Made by a program: the position numbers and the translations under genes. The notes under the pieces were generated by a model. It worked only from the letters and a program-made list of their open reading frames with translations. It searched no databases and had not been told where the DNA came from. This document shows, in pieces, positions 19,351 to 28,624 of a DNA stretch of 64,000 nt; position 1 is the stretch's first letter; every line of letters begins with the position of its first letter. The DNA comes from Flavobacterium oreochromis. GTDB taxonomy: Bacteria > Bacteroidota > Bacteroidia > Flavobacteriales > Flavobacteriaceae. The stretch is from contig NZ_CP067377.1 of assembly GCF_019565455.1 (NCBI RefSeq), forward strand, positions 2,920,001 through 2,984,000, in the 5' to 3' direction.

Positions 19351-19969
19351 TTTTTAACTAATGATTTAATAACTTGTTTTATATGTTGAGTAAGTTCATT
19401 TTTTATATAGCTTTCCCATTGATTTTCATCTTTTATACCTATTAGTTTCTCATAAAAAGAACGACTATTATAAAAATGGAAATAGGTACCTAATATAGTA
19501 GGGGCTACTAAATAAGTATTTACATCTTCTTTAAATAACCCTTGTTCTTGACCTTCTCTTATTACTCTATTTAATTCAATATAGTTACCTTCTTTCGCTT
19601 GATTTATTAATTCAAAATCAATTTTTCTTTTTGGTTACTGAATTCTACATTTATAATTTGATAGATAGATTTGTTATTATGTATAAGTCTAACATAAAAT
19701 TCAACTAAACTATCTAGTTTTTCAAATGGACTTATTTCACTATTTCGAATATTTTCCATTTGAATATTTAAGTCTGCTGATCGGTATAAAACGATTCCTT
19801 CTAAGAGTTTTTCTTTAGAGCCAAAATAATAAGAAATCATTGCTACATTAATATTTGCGGCTTTAGCAATATCTCTTACAGATGTTCCATCAAAGCCTTT
19901 CTCTGCAAAGAGTTTTTCAACTACCTCTAGTATGGCAATTTGTTTATCATTGAATGGATGTGTTCCCAT
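19347..19969 (-). CDS. TetR/AcrR-family regulator of the efflux operon (one frame break)
   Basis: A repressor of about 207 residues. The helix-turn-helix is clear: EVVEKLFAEKGFDGTSVRDIAKAANINVAMISYYFGSKEKLL. The frame breaks after FSNQKEKLILN; one more A near 19622-19634 continues it through FELINQAKEGNYIELN and REGQEQGLFKEDV to VIKSLVKK. That ends on a TGA overlapping the tolC start. The start MGTHPF at 19969 is preferred, since the extra 16 residues further upstream are unlike the family. As first gene of the operon it probably represses its own promoter in the 20 kb intergenic region and is released by pump substrates. Confidence 0.87.
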
Positions 19970-20387
19970 ATTGTATTGAATTTTGAGCAAAACTAAATGA
20001 TTGTTTATTTTAATCAAATGTTTAAAATTTTTTTAACTTTTTTTTAACAAACTCTTTTTTAGAAATTATGCTTAATTTTTTAGAATCATTTCTTTAATTT
20101 ATCTCTTTATATCTAGAATAAGAAGGGATTAAAAAGATAAATTATTTAAGTTTACTCTAATTTTTAATTAAAAGAATGTGATCTTTTTAGGTTTAATTGA
20201 GATTTATAATTTTCACGATTGCTTATTGAGATAGATATATTTTAAATAAAGCAATGACTTTTTATCTTTTATTTTGTACCGTCTTCAATGAATAGATGAT
20301 TTCTTTATAATTTTTAAAAATAAAATGACATAGAGTATTTAGAAGCTTATAACTTTGTTATATATTTGCGCCCTCAAAAATAATGAT
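19970..20387. promoter_or_regulatory. Divergent promoter region of the efflux operon and rsmB-like gene
   Basis: About 420 bp without a gene. On the plus strand TATATTTG (20361-20368) is an exact -7 box 20 bp before the methyltransferase ATG, which rules out the upstream in-frame start at 20355. Next to the tetR start, TGATTGTTTATTTTAATCA is an imperfect inverted repeat that could be the TetR operator. This last point is a guess. Confidence 0.45.
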
Positions 20388-21602
20388 ATGCGATTACATA
20401 GAAACCTTGTTTACACCACTATAGACTCTTTAAATGCCATTTTTAATGAAGGAGAATATGCTGATAAAGTAGTAGCTAGAGCCCTTAAAAAAGATAAACG
20501 TTGGGGGAGTGCTGATAGAAAGTTTGTGGCGGAAACTATCTATGAAATTGTACGTTGGAAACGATTATATGCTGAGATTGCAGATGTAAGAGAACCTTAT
20601 AATCGTGAAAATTTATGGCGCATGTTTGCTGCATGGGCAGTATTAAGAGGTTATCCTATACCTGATTGGACCCAGTTACAAGATACGCCCGCACGTAAAA
20701 TAAAAGGACGTTTTGACGAATTATCTAAAAGACGTGTTATAAAAGAGTCTATTCCTGATTGGATGGATGCTCTTTGTGTTAAAGAATTAGGAGAAGATGT
20801 TTGGAGTAAAGAAATTAAAGCTCAAAATGAACAAGCAAAAGTTATTTTAAGAGTAAATACTTTAAAAACAACGAAAGAAAAGTTACGTGCTCTTTTGATG
20901 GATTTAAATATAGAAACGGAATTTTTAAAAGATCAGTCTGATGCGTTAATTTTAAAAGAGCGTGCTAATGTGTTTTTAACACAAGCCTTTAAAGAAGGCT
21001 TATTTGAAGTGCAAGATGCTTCCTCTCAACTAGTAGCCCCATTGTTAGATGTAAAACCTGGTATGCGTGTGGTAGATACTTGCGCAGGAGCTGGCGGTAA
21101 AACACTTCATTTAGCATCAATTATGCAAAATAAAGGGCAGTTAATTGCATTAGACCTGTATGAGAGTAAATTAAACCAACTAAAATTACGAGCACGTCGT
21201 AATGGTGTTCATAATATTGAAACTCGCGTTATAGAGAGTTCAAAAGTAATCAAGAAACTTCACGGTACAGCTGATCGTGTTTTAATTGATGCCCCTTGTA
21301 GTGGTTTAGGTGTTTTAAAACGTAATCCAGATAGTAAATGGAAATTACAGCCCGAGTTTATTGACAATATTCGTAAAGTACAAGCAGAAGTTTTAGAAAA
21401 TTATTCAAAAATTGTAAAACCAGGAGGAAAACTTGTTTATGCAACTTGTTCTGTTTTACCATCTGAAAATCAAGAACAAATTGAAAAATTTTTGGCAACA
21501 GAAAATGGAAAAAACTTTACGTTTGTAGAAGATTATAAAATATTAGCACATCAAACAGGTTTTGATGGGTTTTATATGGCATTATTAGAACGAAAATCTT
21601 AA
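20388..21602 (+). CDS. RsmB/NOP-family RNA (cytosine-5) methyltransferase
   Basis: A 404-residue class I SAM-dependent RNA methyltransferase. The N-terminal part is a NusB-like/PUA-like region. From about residue 220 the catalytic domain has motif I VVDTCAGAGGKTLHLAS, motif IV DAPCSGLGVLKRNPDSKW, and the motif VI catalytic loop YATCSVLPSENQEQI with the nucleophilic Cys. The ATG at 20388 is chosen because a TATATTTG promoter box lies between it and the alternative ATG at 20355. The likely target is 16S rRNA m5C967 or a tRNA; family members in Bacteroidetes are not firmly assigned. Confidence 0.87.
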   Translation: MRLHRNLVYTTIDSLNAIFNEGEYADKVVARALKKDKRWGSADRKFVAETIYEIVRWKRLYAEIADVREPYNRENLWRMFAAWAVLRGYPIPDWTQLQDTPARKIKGRFDELSKRRVIKESIPDWMDALCVKELGEDVWSKEIKAQNEQAKVILRVNTLKTTKEKLRALLMDLNIETEFLKDQSDALILKERANVFLTQAFKEGLFEVQDASSQLVAPLLDVKPGMRVVDTCAGAGGKTLHLASIMQNKGQLIALDLYESKLNQLKLRARRNGVHNIETRVIESSKVIKKLHGTADRVLIDAPCSGLGVLKRNPDSKWKLQPEFIDNIRKVQAEVLENYSKIVKPGGKLVYATCSVLPSENQEQIEKFLATENGKNFTFVEDYKILAHQTGFDGFYMALLERKS

Positions 21603-21620
21603 TTTTTTAATCTCCTAGCT

Positions 21621-22688
21621 ATGAAAAAAAATTACTGGTTTATTATATTGATAAGTTCTTTTTATGGTTTAGCACAAATTCCAGCAGGCTATTATGATTC
21701 TGCTACAGGAACAGAGGCAACTCTAAAAACTCAATTATTTAATATAATTAAAAATCATACAGACAATGGTTATGCGGGTCTGTATACTATTTATCAAACA
21801 TCGGATATTGATAGATTTTATGAGAATGATGGTACTATTATGGATATGTACTCAGAAAATCCGACAGGAGTAGATCCTTATAATTATAGTTCAGGTTCTG
21901 CACAAAGATGCGGAAATTATAAAGGAGAAGGTGTTTGTTATAATCGTGAACATATGATCCCACAATCTTTTTTTAATTCATTGCCACCAATGGTTTCTGA
22001 TGCACATCATATCACTCCAACAGATGGTAAAGTCAATGGATTACGTGATAATCATCCTCACGGAAATGTATCTGTTGCTTCAACTGTCACAAAGAATGGA
22101 GGTAAATTAGGATCTAGTGCTATTCCAGGTTATGTAGGTACCGTTTTTGAACCTATTAATGAGTTTAAAGGTGATATAGCTCGAATTTATTTTTACTTTG
22201 TTACTCGTTATGAAGATAAAATTTCGAGTTTTTCATTCGATGTTTTTGATAGAAATACGTTTCCAGGTATTAAGCAGAATTTTTTAGATATGCTTATTAG
22301 TTGGCACAAGAATGACCCAGTGAGTGCATTTGAAATAGAAAGAAATAATGCTATTTATAAAGCGCAAAATAATAGAAACCCTTATATAGATCATCCTGAA
22401 TATGTATCAAAGATTTGGGAAAATCAATTAGCTTCTGTGAGCTTTGATGTACAAGTTGCAATCGCATTGTCTCCTAATCCTTCAAATGGAGAATTAATCA
22501 AAATTAATTCAAATCTTGAACTAGATGTAATTGAGTTGTATGCAGTAAATGGACAGTTAGTTCAAAAAATTGAACAGCCAACTAGAGTAGGGGAAGTATA
22601 TGAATTAAAAAATCTTGAAAAAGGTTTTTATTTAGCAAAAATAACTACAGGAGCTCAATCTGTGATAAAGAAAATAATTGTACAATAA
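21621..22688 (+). CDS. Secreted endonuclease I family nuclease with T9SS sorting tail
   Basis: A 355-residue exported protein. A signal peptide (ending FYGLAQ) is followed by an Endonuclease_1 domain (PF04231 type), about residues 22-270. The metal-binding nuclease core is CYNREHMIPQSFFN with PMVSDAHHITPTDGKVNGLR and IARIYFYFVTRYE. The last 75 residues (ALSPNPSNGELIKINSN to IIVQ) are a type A T9SS C-terminal domain. It should be an extracellular DNase/RNase. It is 18 bp after the methyltransferase and is followed by a terminator and a longer paralogue. Confidence 0.92.
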   Translation: MKKNYWFIILISSFYGLAQIPAGYYDSATGTEATLKTQLFNIIKNHTDNGYAGLYTIYQTSDIDRFYENDGTIMDMYSENPTGVDPYNYSSGSAQRCGNYKGEGVCYNREHMIPQSFFNSLPPMVSDAHHITPTDGKVNGLRDNHPHGNVSVASTVTKNGGKLGSSAIPGYVGTVFEPINEFKGDIARIYFYFVTRYEDKISSFSFDVFDRNTFPGIKQNFLDMLISWHKNDPVSAFEIERNNAIYKAQNNRNPYIDHPEYVSKIWENQLASVSFDVQVAIALSPNPSNGELIKINSNLELDVIELYAVNGQLVQKIEQPTRVGEVYELKNLEKGFYLAKITTGAQSVIKKIIVQ

Positions 22689-22690
22689 TG

Positions 22691-22713
22691 AAAAGTGGCT
22701 ATATGCCACTTTT
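22691..22713 (+). terminator. Terminator of the first endonuclease I gene
   Basis: AAAAGTGGC (22691-22699) and GCCACTTTT (22705-22713) flank a 5-base loop, followed by a T run. Confidence 0.85.
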
Positions 22714-22777
22714 TTTATATCTATATTTTTAGGATAAATTAATTTATTATATACCAAAAACAATTTAAAAACAACCA

Positions 22778-25602
22778 ATGAAATCAAAAATTACCTTATT
22801 AGCGCTTTTTGTGTCCTAGCAGGTCATGCACAAGCACCCACAGGTTATTACAGTTCCGCTACAGGTTCTGGTTATAGCTTAAAGACTCAATTGTATAACA
22901 TTATTAAAGGTCATACAGATAATGGTTATTCAGGACTTTGGACTACTTATCAAACTTCTGATAGAGATAAGGAATACGAAAATGATAATTCTATTATTGA
23001 TGTTTATTCTGAAAATCCTTTAGGTGTAGATCCCTATGTATATCAGTATGGAACAAATCAATGCGGCACTTATTCGACAGAAGGAGGATGTTACAATCGT
23101 GAACATATGATTCCTCAATCCGTTTTTAATAGTGTAGCACCTATGGTATCAGATGCTCATTTTATACCACCTACTGATGGTAAAGTAAATGGTATGCGAT
23201 CTAATTATCCACATGGAATGGTAGCAGTAGCTAGTTGGACTTCAAAAAATGGAGGTAAATTAGGTTCAAGTGCTGTTTCAGGATATACAGGCACCGTTTT
23301 TGAACCAATTAATGAATTTAAAGGAGACATTGCTCGTATGTATTTTTATTTTGCTACTCGTTATGAAAATACAGTAGCAGGGTATACAACTTATGAGATG
23401 TTTAACGGAACCTCTAATCAGGTTTTTACAAAACCTTTTTTAGATATGTTATTACAATGGCATGCACAGGATCCTGTTAGCTCTAGAGAAATTGCTAGAA
23501 ATAACGCCATTTATGCTCGTCAAGGAAATAGAAACCCTTTTATTGATAATCCTAATTATGTAAATATTATCTGGGGAGGTTCTGTTGCAGATACAACAGC
23601 TCCTACATTACCTTCTAATTTAATTTCTACAGGAATTACATCAACAGGTTTTACATTATCATGGACAGCCTCTACTGATAATGTTGGAGTTACTAGTTAT
23701 AATGTGTATCAAGATGGAGTTTTAAAAATTTCAGTGACAGGAACTACTGCTACAATTACTGGTTTAATAGCTTCTACCACTTATTCATTTACCGTAAAAG
23801 CAAAAGATGCAGCAGGTAATTTATCAGCTACAAGTTCAGCCTTGAGTATTACAACAGCTACCGTAACTGATACAACAGCTCCTTCAGCTCCTAATACTTT
23901 AAGTGCTTCAAATATTACTACTACAGGTTGTACTTTATCATGGGCAGTTTCTACTGATAATGTGGGGGTTACAGCATATGATGTATACCAAGGTTCTACA
24001 TTAAAAACTTCTGTTACGGGAACTTCTGTTACAATTACTGGTTTATCAGCATCTTCTACTTATTCATTTGCAGTAAAAGCAAGAGATGCGGTAGGAAATA
24101 GCTCTTCATCAAGTCCTATAGTTAATGTTACTACTCCGGCTCCTTTAGGAACAATTTATTGTGTTTCTACTAGTAATAACACAACGGATGAAAAAATTGG
24201 AAATGTAACATTAGCAAATCTTAATAATAATTCAATAGGAACTAATGGTTATGAAGATTTTAGTACGTTAACCGCTTTAGTTTCTAAAAATAGTACTTAT
24301 ACTTTATCAGTTAAACCAATATGGTCTTCAACGGTTTATGCAGAAGGATATGCAGCTTGGATTGATTATAATAAAAATGGAGTATTTACGGATCCAGGAG
24401 AGCAAGTGGCAAATATTAGTCCTTCTTCTGCAACAACCGTTACAGCTACATTTGTAGTGCCTGCAACAGCTACACTAGGTACAACAAAAATGCGTGTATC
24501 TATGCGTTATAATGCAGTGCCAACATCTTGTGAAACTTTAGATTATGGACAAGTAGAAGATTATACAGTCTCTATTACAGATCCTATTGTAGATACTGCC
24601 GCACCTACCGCACCTACTAGTTTAACTTCATCAAATTTAACTAGTACAAGTTGTTCTTTATCATGGATAGGATCAACAGATAATCTAGGTGTCGCAGGAT
24701 ATGATGTATATCAAGGATCAATATTAAAGACTTCTGTAGTAGGTACAACAGTTTCTATAACAGGTTTAACTGCTTCAACGACTTATTCATTTACCGTAAA
24801 AGCAAAAGATGCTTCTGGAAATATATCAGATTCAAGTAATGTTTTAACCATCACTACAGCTGGAAGTACAAGTGCCGTAACTGATTTATATTTTTCAGAA
24901 TATTTAGAAGGATCTTCAAATAATAAAGCTCTAGAAATTACTAATAGAACAGGGACTTCTGTTAATTTATCTGCTTATGTTATAAAAAAACAAACGAATG
25001 GAGCTGGTTCTTGGAGTACAGGTTTAACCTTGTCAGGAATTTTAGTTAGTAATGGTAAGTATGTAATTGTTAATAGTTCTATTGCATCATCATGTTATTC
25101 TACAGCAACTGCAAATGTAGCAACTGCTGCAGGTGAAATGGCATATAATGGTAATGATGCTATTGGATTGTTTAAAAATGGTATATTAGTGGATATTATT
25201 GGAACATTTAATGGGGGTACAGCAGATTTTTCTGTAGATGAAACTATAAGAAGAAAATCTACAGCGGTTGTTCCTAGTGTTACTTTTAATAAGTTAAATG
25301 ATTGGGATTTATATAGTTTAGATACTTGTTCTGGTTTAGGAAATAGAGTAGTAAAATCAAGCCACGATAAAAAAATAATTAATTTATTTCCAAATCCAAC
25401 AAAAGGAAACTTTGAAATCACTTTTGAAGATTTATCACAAAAATATACTATTGAAATATATACTACTTTAGGTCAAAAAGTACGTGAAATTAATGAAATT
25501 ACTTCGGGAATAGTTTCTGTTAATGATTTGTCTAAAGGAATTTATTTAGTAAAAATTAATCAAAATGAAGATTCTATAGTTAAACAAATAGTTGTAGAAT
25601 AA
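22778..25602 (+). CDS. Multidomain secreted endonuclease I with FN3, GEVED and lamin-tail domains, T9SS sorted (one frame break)
   Basis: About 941 residues. The start ATG at 22778 opens a signal peptide whose frame stops early; one more T in the T5 run at 22806-22810 gives MKSKITLLALFCVLAGHAQAP and joins the long frame. Domains in order: Endonuclease_1 (about 25-265; CYNREHMIPQSVFN, SDAHFIPPTDGKVNG), fibronectin type III (about 270-365 and 370-455), GEVED (about 460-605; YGQVEDYTVSI), a third FN3 (610-700), a lamin-tail domain (705-850; LYFSEYLEGSSNNKALEITN) and a T9SS tail (868-941; NLFPNPTKGNFEI). It is a large extracellular nuclease. The first 230 residues closely resemble the preceding gene, so the pair is a tandem duplication. 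Confidence 0.9.
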
Positions 25603-25620
25603 TTCATACTTACAAAGTAT

Positions 25621-25656
25621 AAAATGCTCCTAAAAGTGAAATTTTGGGGGCATTTT
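25621..25656 (+). terminator. Terminator of the multidomain nuclease gene
   Basis: AAAATGCTCC (25621-25630) pairs with GGGGCATTTT (25647-25656) apart from one G-T wobble, followed by a T run. Confidence 0.7.
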
Positions 25657-25770
25657 TTTGCTTATATAAATTTAATGGAATATTTCTTTAAAATTCTATT
25701 GTATTAATGAATGTATTTTTAATCATTAAACATAATTGATGTATTTTTTTATTATACCATAAATTATATT

Positions 25771-25778
25771 TATTTTCG
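25771..25778 (+). promoter_or_regulatory. -7 promoter box of lpd
   Basis: TATTTTCG matches seven of eight bases of TAnnTTTG and lies 32 bp before the lpd ATG at 25810. Confidence 0.4.
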
Positions 25779-25809
25779 TGCTCTGAAAAACTTGAAAAAT
25801 CAAAATAAA

Positions 25810-27197
25810 ATGAAATACGATATTATAGTTTTAGGTAGTGGACCAGGTGGTTACGTTACTGCTATTCGTGCATCTCAATTAGGCTTTAAAGTAGCTATTA
25901 TTGAAAAAGAAAACTTGGGAGGTATTTGTTTAAACTGGGGATGTATCCCAACAAAAGCCTTGTTAAAGTCTGCTCAAGTTTTTGATTACCTAAAACACGC
26001 TTCTGACTATGGTTTAAAAGCGGATAATGTAGATAAAGATTTTGGTGCTGTTGTTACCCGTTCTAGAGGTGTAGCTGAAGGAATGAGTAAAGGAGTTCAG
26101 TTCTTAATGAAAAAAATAAAATAGATGTAATTGATGGTTTTGGAAAGGTTAAACCTGGAAAAAAAGTTGATGTTACAGATAAAGAAGGTAAGGTGTCTGA
26201 ATATATAGCTGATCATATTATTATTGCTACAGGAGCTCGTTCACGTGAGTTACCTAACTTACCGCAAGATGGTAAAAAGGTAATAGGATATCGTCAAGCA
26301 ATGACATTATCAGAACAACCTAAGAAAATGATTGTGGTAGGTTCAGGAGCTATTGGAGTTGAGTTCGCATATTTTTATAACACTATGGGAACAGAGGTTA
26401 CCATTGTAGAATTTATGCCAAATATTGTTCCAGTTGAAGATGAGGATGTTTCAAAACAATTTGAACGTTCTTTAAAGAAAGCAGGAATTAATATTATGAC
26501 TAATGCTTCAGTAGAAAAAGTAGATACAACAGGTGAAGGAGTAAAAGCAACTGTTAAAACTGCTAAAGGAGAAGAAATTTTAGAAGCTGATATTGTACTT
26601 TCTGCAGTAGGAATTAAAACAAATATAGAAGGAATAGGATTAGAAGATGTTGGAATTGCTACAGATCGTGATAAAGTATTAGTAAATGCTTATTATCAAA
26701 CAAATATTCCAGGTTATTATGCAATAGGTGATATAACACCAGGTCAAGCCTTAGCTCACGTTGCTTCTGCTGAAGGAATTATTTGTGTTGAAAAAATTGC
26801 AGGTTTACATGTTGAACCTTTAGATTATGGAAATATACCAGGTTGTACATATGCAACGCCTGAGATAGCTTCAGTTGGTTTAACAGAAAAGGCAGCTAAA
26901 GAAAAAGGGTATGAAATTAAAGTAGGTAAATTCCCGTTTTCAGCATCAGGTAAAGCATCAGCATCAGGTACAAAAGATGGTTTTGTAAAAGTGATTTTTG
27001 ATGCTAAATATGGTGAGTGGTTAGGTTGTCATATGATTGGAGCTGGAGTAACAGATATGATAGCAGAGGCAGTTGTAGCTCGCAAATTAGAAACGACAGG
27101 TCATGAAATCTTAAAAGCAGTACACCCACATCCTACTATGAGTGAAGCTGTAATGGAAGCAGTTGCAGATGCTTACGGAGAAGTTATCCATTTATAG
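25810..27197 (+). CDS. lpdA: Dihydrolipoyl dehydrogenase (one frame break)
   Basis: The E3 flavoprotein of 2-oxoacid dehydrogenase complexes, 462 residues after correction. The FAD site is VLGSGPGGYVTAIRA, the redox-active disulphide GGICLNWGCIPTKALL (CxxxxC), the NAD site VVGSGAIGVEFAYFY, the second FAD motif YYAIGDITPG and the interface His-Glu HPHPTMSEAVMEA. The first frame ends LMKKIK; one more A at 26110-26116 restores LMKKNKIDVIDGFGKVKPG. The ATG at 25810 is used; an upstream TTG at 25792 is less likely. Confidence 0.95.
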
Positions 27198-27218
27198 ATT
27201 TCATCAAATAAAAAATAT

Positions 27219-27251
27219 AAAAAGTCGCTAATTTAAAAACAGCGACTTTTT
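27219..27251 (+). terminator. Terminator of lpdA
   Basis: AAAAAGTCGCT (27219-27229) and AGCGACTTTTT (27241-27251) form a perfect 11-bp stem. Confidence 0.85.
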
Positions 27252-27342
27252 TATTTAAACAAAAGCATAGATAAAGAAAGTTTTAGTCTTTTTAATTGAA
27301 AATTTACAGATCTTTTTTAAATTTGATAAAAAGAAATATTAT

Positions 27343-27657
27343 ATGAATTTAACACAAGAAGATTGGTGGGCTAAATTGCAACAAGACAATAATGCAGTAG
27401 TATTAGATGTGCGTACAGCAGATGAATGTATGGAAGGAGTTATTCCTAATGCTATTAATATTGATATTTACAAAGGTCAAGGATTTATTTATCAAGTAGA
27501 AGAACTGGATAAATCTAAAAATTATTACGTTTATTGTAAAGCAGGAGGACGTAGTGCTCAAGCATGTGGTATAATGAATCAGATGGGGTTTAATGTAACC
27601 TATAATCTGATTGGAGGCTTTTCAGAATGGGATGGACCAGTAGATCAGTTGAAATAA
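27343..27657 (+). CDS. Rhodanese-like domain protein
   Basis: A 104-residue single-domain cytoplasmic sulfurtransferase-like protein. It shows AVVLDVRTADECMEGVIPNA, the active-site loop YCKAGGRSAQA with the catalytic Cys, and the C-terminal GGFSEWDG. Such proteins transfer sulfane sulfur to cyanide, thioredoxin or other acceptors, and the acceptor here is unknown. It stands alone between two terminators. A loose TTTG-rich region lies just upstream. Confidence 0.88.
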   Translation: MNLTQEDWWAKLQQDNNAVVLDVRTADECMEGVIPNAINIDIYKGQGFIYQVEELDKSKNYYVYCKAGGRSAQACGIMNQMGFNVTYNLIGGFSEWDGPVDQLK

Positions 27658-27680
27658 TATATTTTTTATAATATTCTTAT

Positions 27681-27710
27681 AAAGCTATTCTTAGTAGGGT
27701 AGCTTTTTTT
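27681..27710 (+). terminator. Terminator of the rhodanese gene
   Basis: AAAGCTA (27681-27687) pairs with TAGCTTT (27700-27706), followed by a T run. Confidence 0.6.
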
Positions 27711-27778
27711 GTATCTGTTGATTATAGTAAAAAACAATTTGTCCTAAGAGTATGAAAAAAATAGGTTTGTTATTTATA

Positions 27779-27816
27779 AAAAAGCCCAAGTTTTGATTTT
27801 CAAAATTGGACTTTTT
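27779..27816 (-). terminator. Terminator of the LOG-family gene (minus strand)
   Basis: AAAAGCCCAAGTTTTGA and TCAAAATTGGACTTTT pair with one mismatch across a short loop, just downstream of the minus-strand gene at 27833. Confidence 0.55.
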
Positions 27817-27832
27817 AAATATTGATCTTAGA

Positions 27833-28558
27833 TTAAAAATTAGGAGATAAATTATATTTCTTATAGAAATTGTCTAAAGCTTCTACCACCTCATCTTCAG
27901 TATCTACAATTTTGATTAAATTCATGTCTTCAGGATTCGCATTTTTTTGTTTGTCAATCATTACATTTTTAATCCAATCAAGTAATCCGCTCCAGAATTC
28001 TGTACCAACAAGGATGATAGGGAAACGACCTATTTTTTTAGTCTGAATTAATGTGATTGCCTCAAAAAGCTCATCTAATGTTCCAAAACCACCAGGCATT
28101 ACAACAAAACCTTGAGAATATTTTACAAACATTACTTTACGAACAAAGAAATAATCAAAATTTAAATTTTTGTCTTTGTCTATATATGGATTATAGTGTT
28201 GCTCAAAAGGAAGTTCGATGTTTAATCCTACTGATATTCCTTCTCCACGATGAGCACCTTTGTTACCAGCTTCCATAATACCAGGACCTCCACCTGTAAT
28301 AACTCCATATCCAGCTTTAGTAATTTTATAAGCAATTCTTTCTGCTAATTCATAATATTTGTCATCTGGTTTTGTTCTTGCTGACCCAAAAATAGATACG
28401 CAAGGACCTATACGAGCCATTGCTTCGTAACCATTTACGAATTCGGACATAATTTTAAAAATAGCCCAAGAGTCATTTGAGCGTATCTCATTCCAAGTTT
28501 TTTGTTTTAGTTTGTCTTGGATTCTTTCGTCTTCATTTGAAAATACTTCTTTCATCAT
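27833..28558 (-). CDS. LOG-family Rossmann-fold protein (TIGR00730 type)
   Basis: A 241-residue protein with the cytokinin riboside 5'-monophosphate phosphoribohydrolase (LOG) signature: VSIFGSARTKPDD, YGVITGGGPGIMEAGNKGAH and the PGGxGTxxE motif in VVMPGGFGTLDELFEAIT. LOG enzymes cleave the N-glycosidic bond of nucleoside monophosphates; bacterial members may act in nucleotide salvage. The frame is intact. It lies downstream of uvrA on the same strand with a hairpin between. Confidence 0.88.
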   Translation of the reverse strand: MMKEVFSNEDERIQDKLKQKTWNEIRSNDSWAIFKIMSEFVNGYEAMARIGPCVSIFGSARTKPDDKYYELAERIAYKITKAGYGVITGGGPGIMEAGNKGAHRGEGISVGLNIELPFEQHYNPYIDKDKNLNFDYFFVRKVMFVKYSQGFVVMPGGFGTLDELFEAITLIQTKKIGRFPIILVGTEFWSGLLDWIKNVMIDKQKNANPEDMNLIKIVDTEDEVVEALDNFYKKYNLSPNF

Positions 28559-28569
28559 CTTATTATTGC

Positions 28570-28589
28570 GAGTCTTAAGTAAAAGACTC
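28570..28589 (-). terminator. Hairpin between uvrA and the LOG-family gene
   Basis: GAGTCTT (28570-28576) and AAGACTC (28583-28589) form a 7-bp stem downstream of uvrA. The weak T tail means it may be a partial terminator or a processing site. Confidence 0.4.
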
Positions 28590-28624
28590 AGTTATTATTA
28601 TAATTTTTTAGAAAAATCGGCGGA

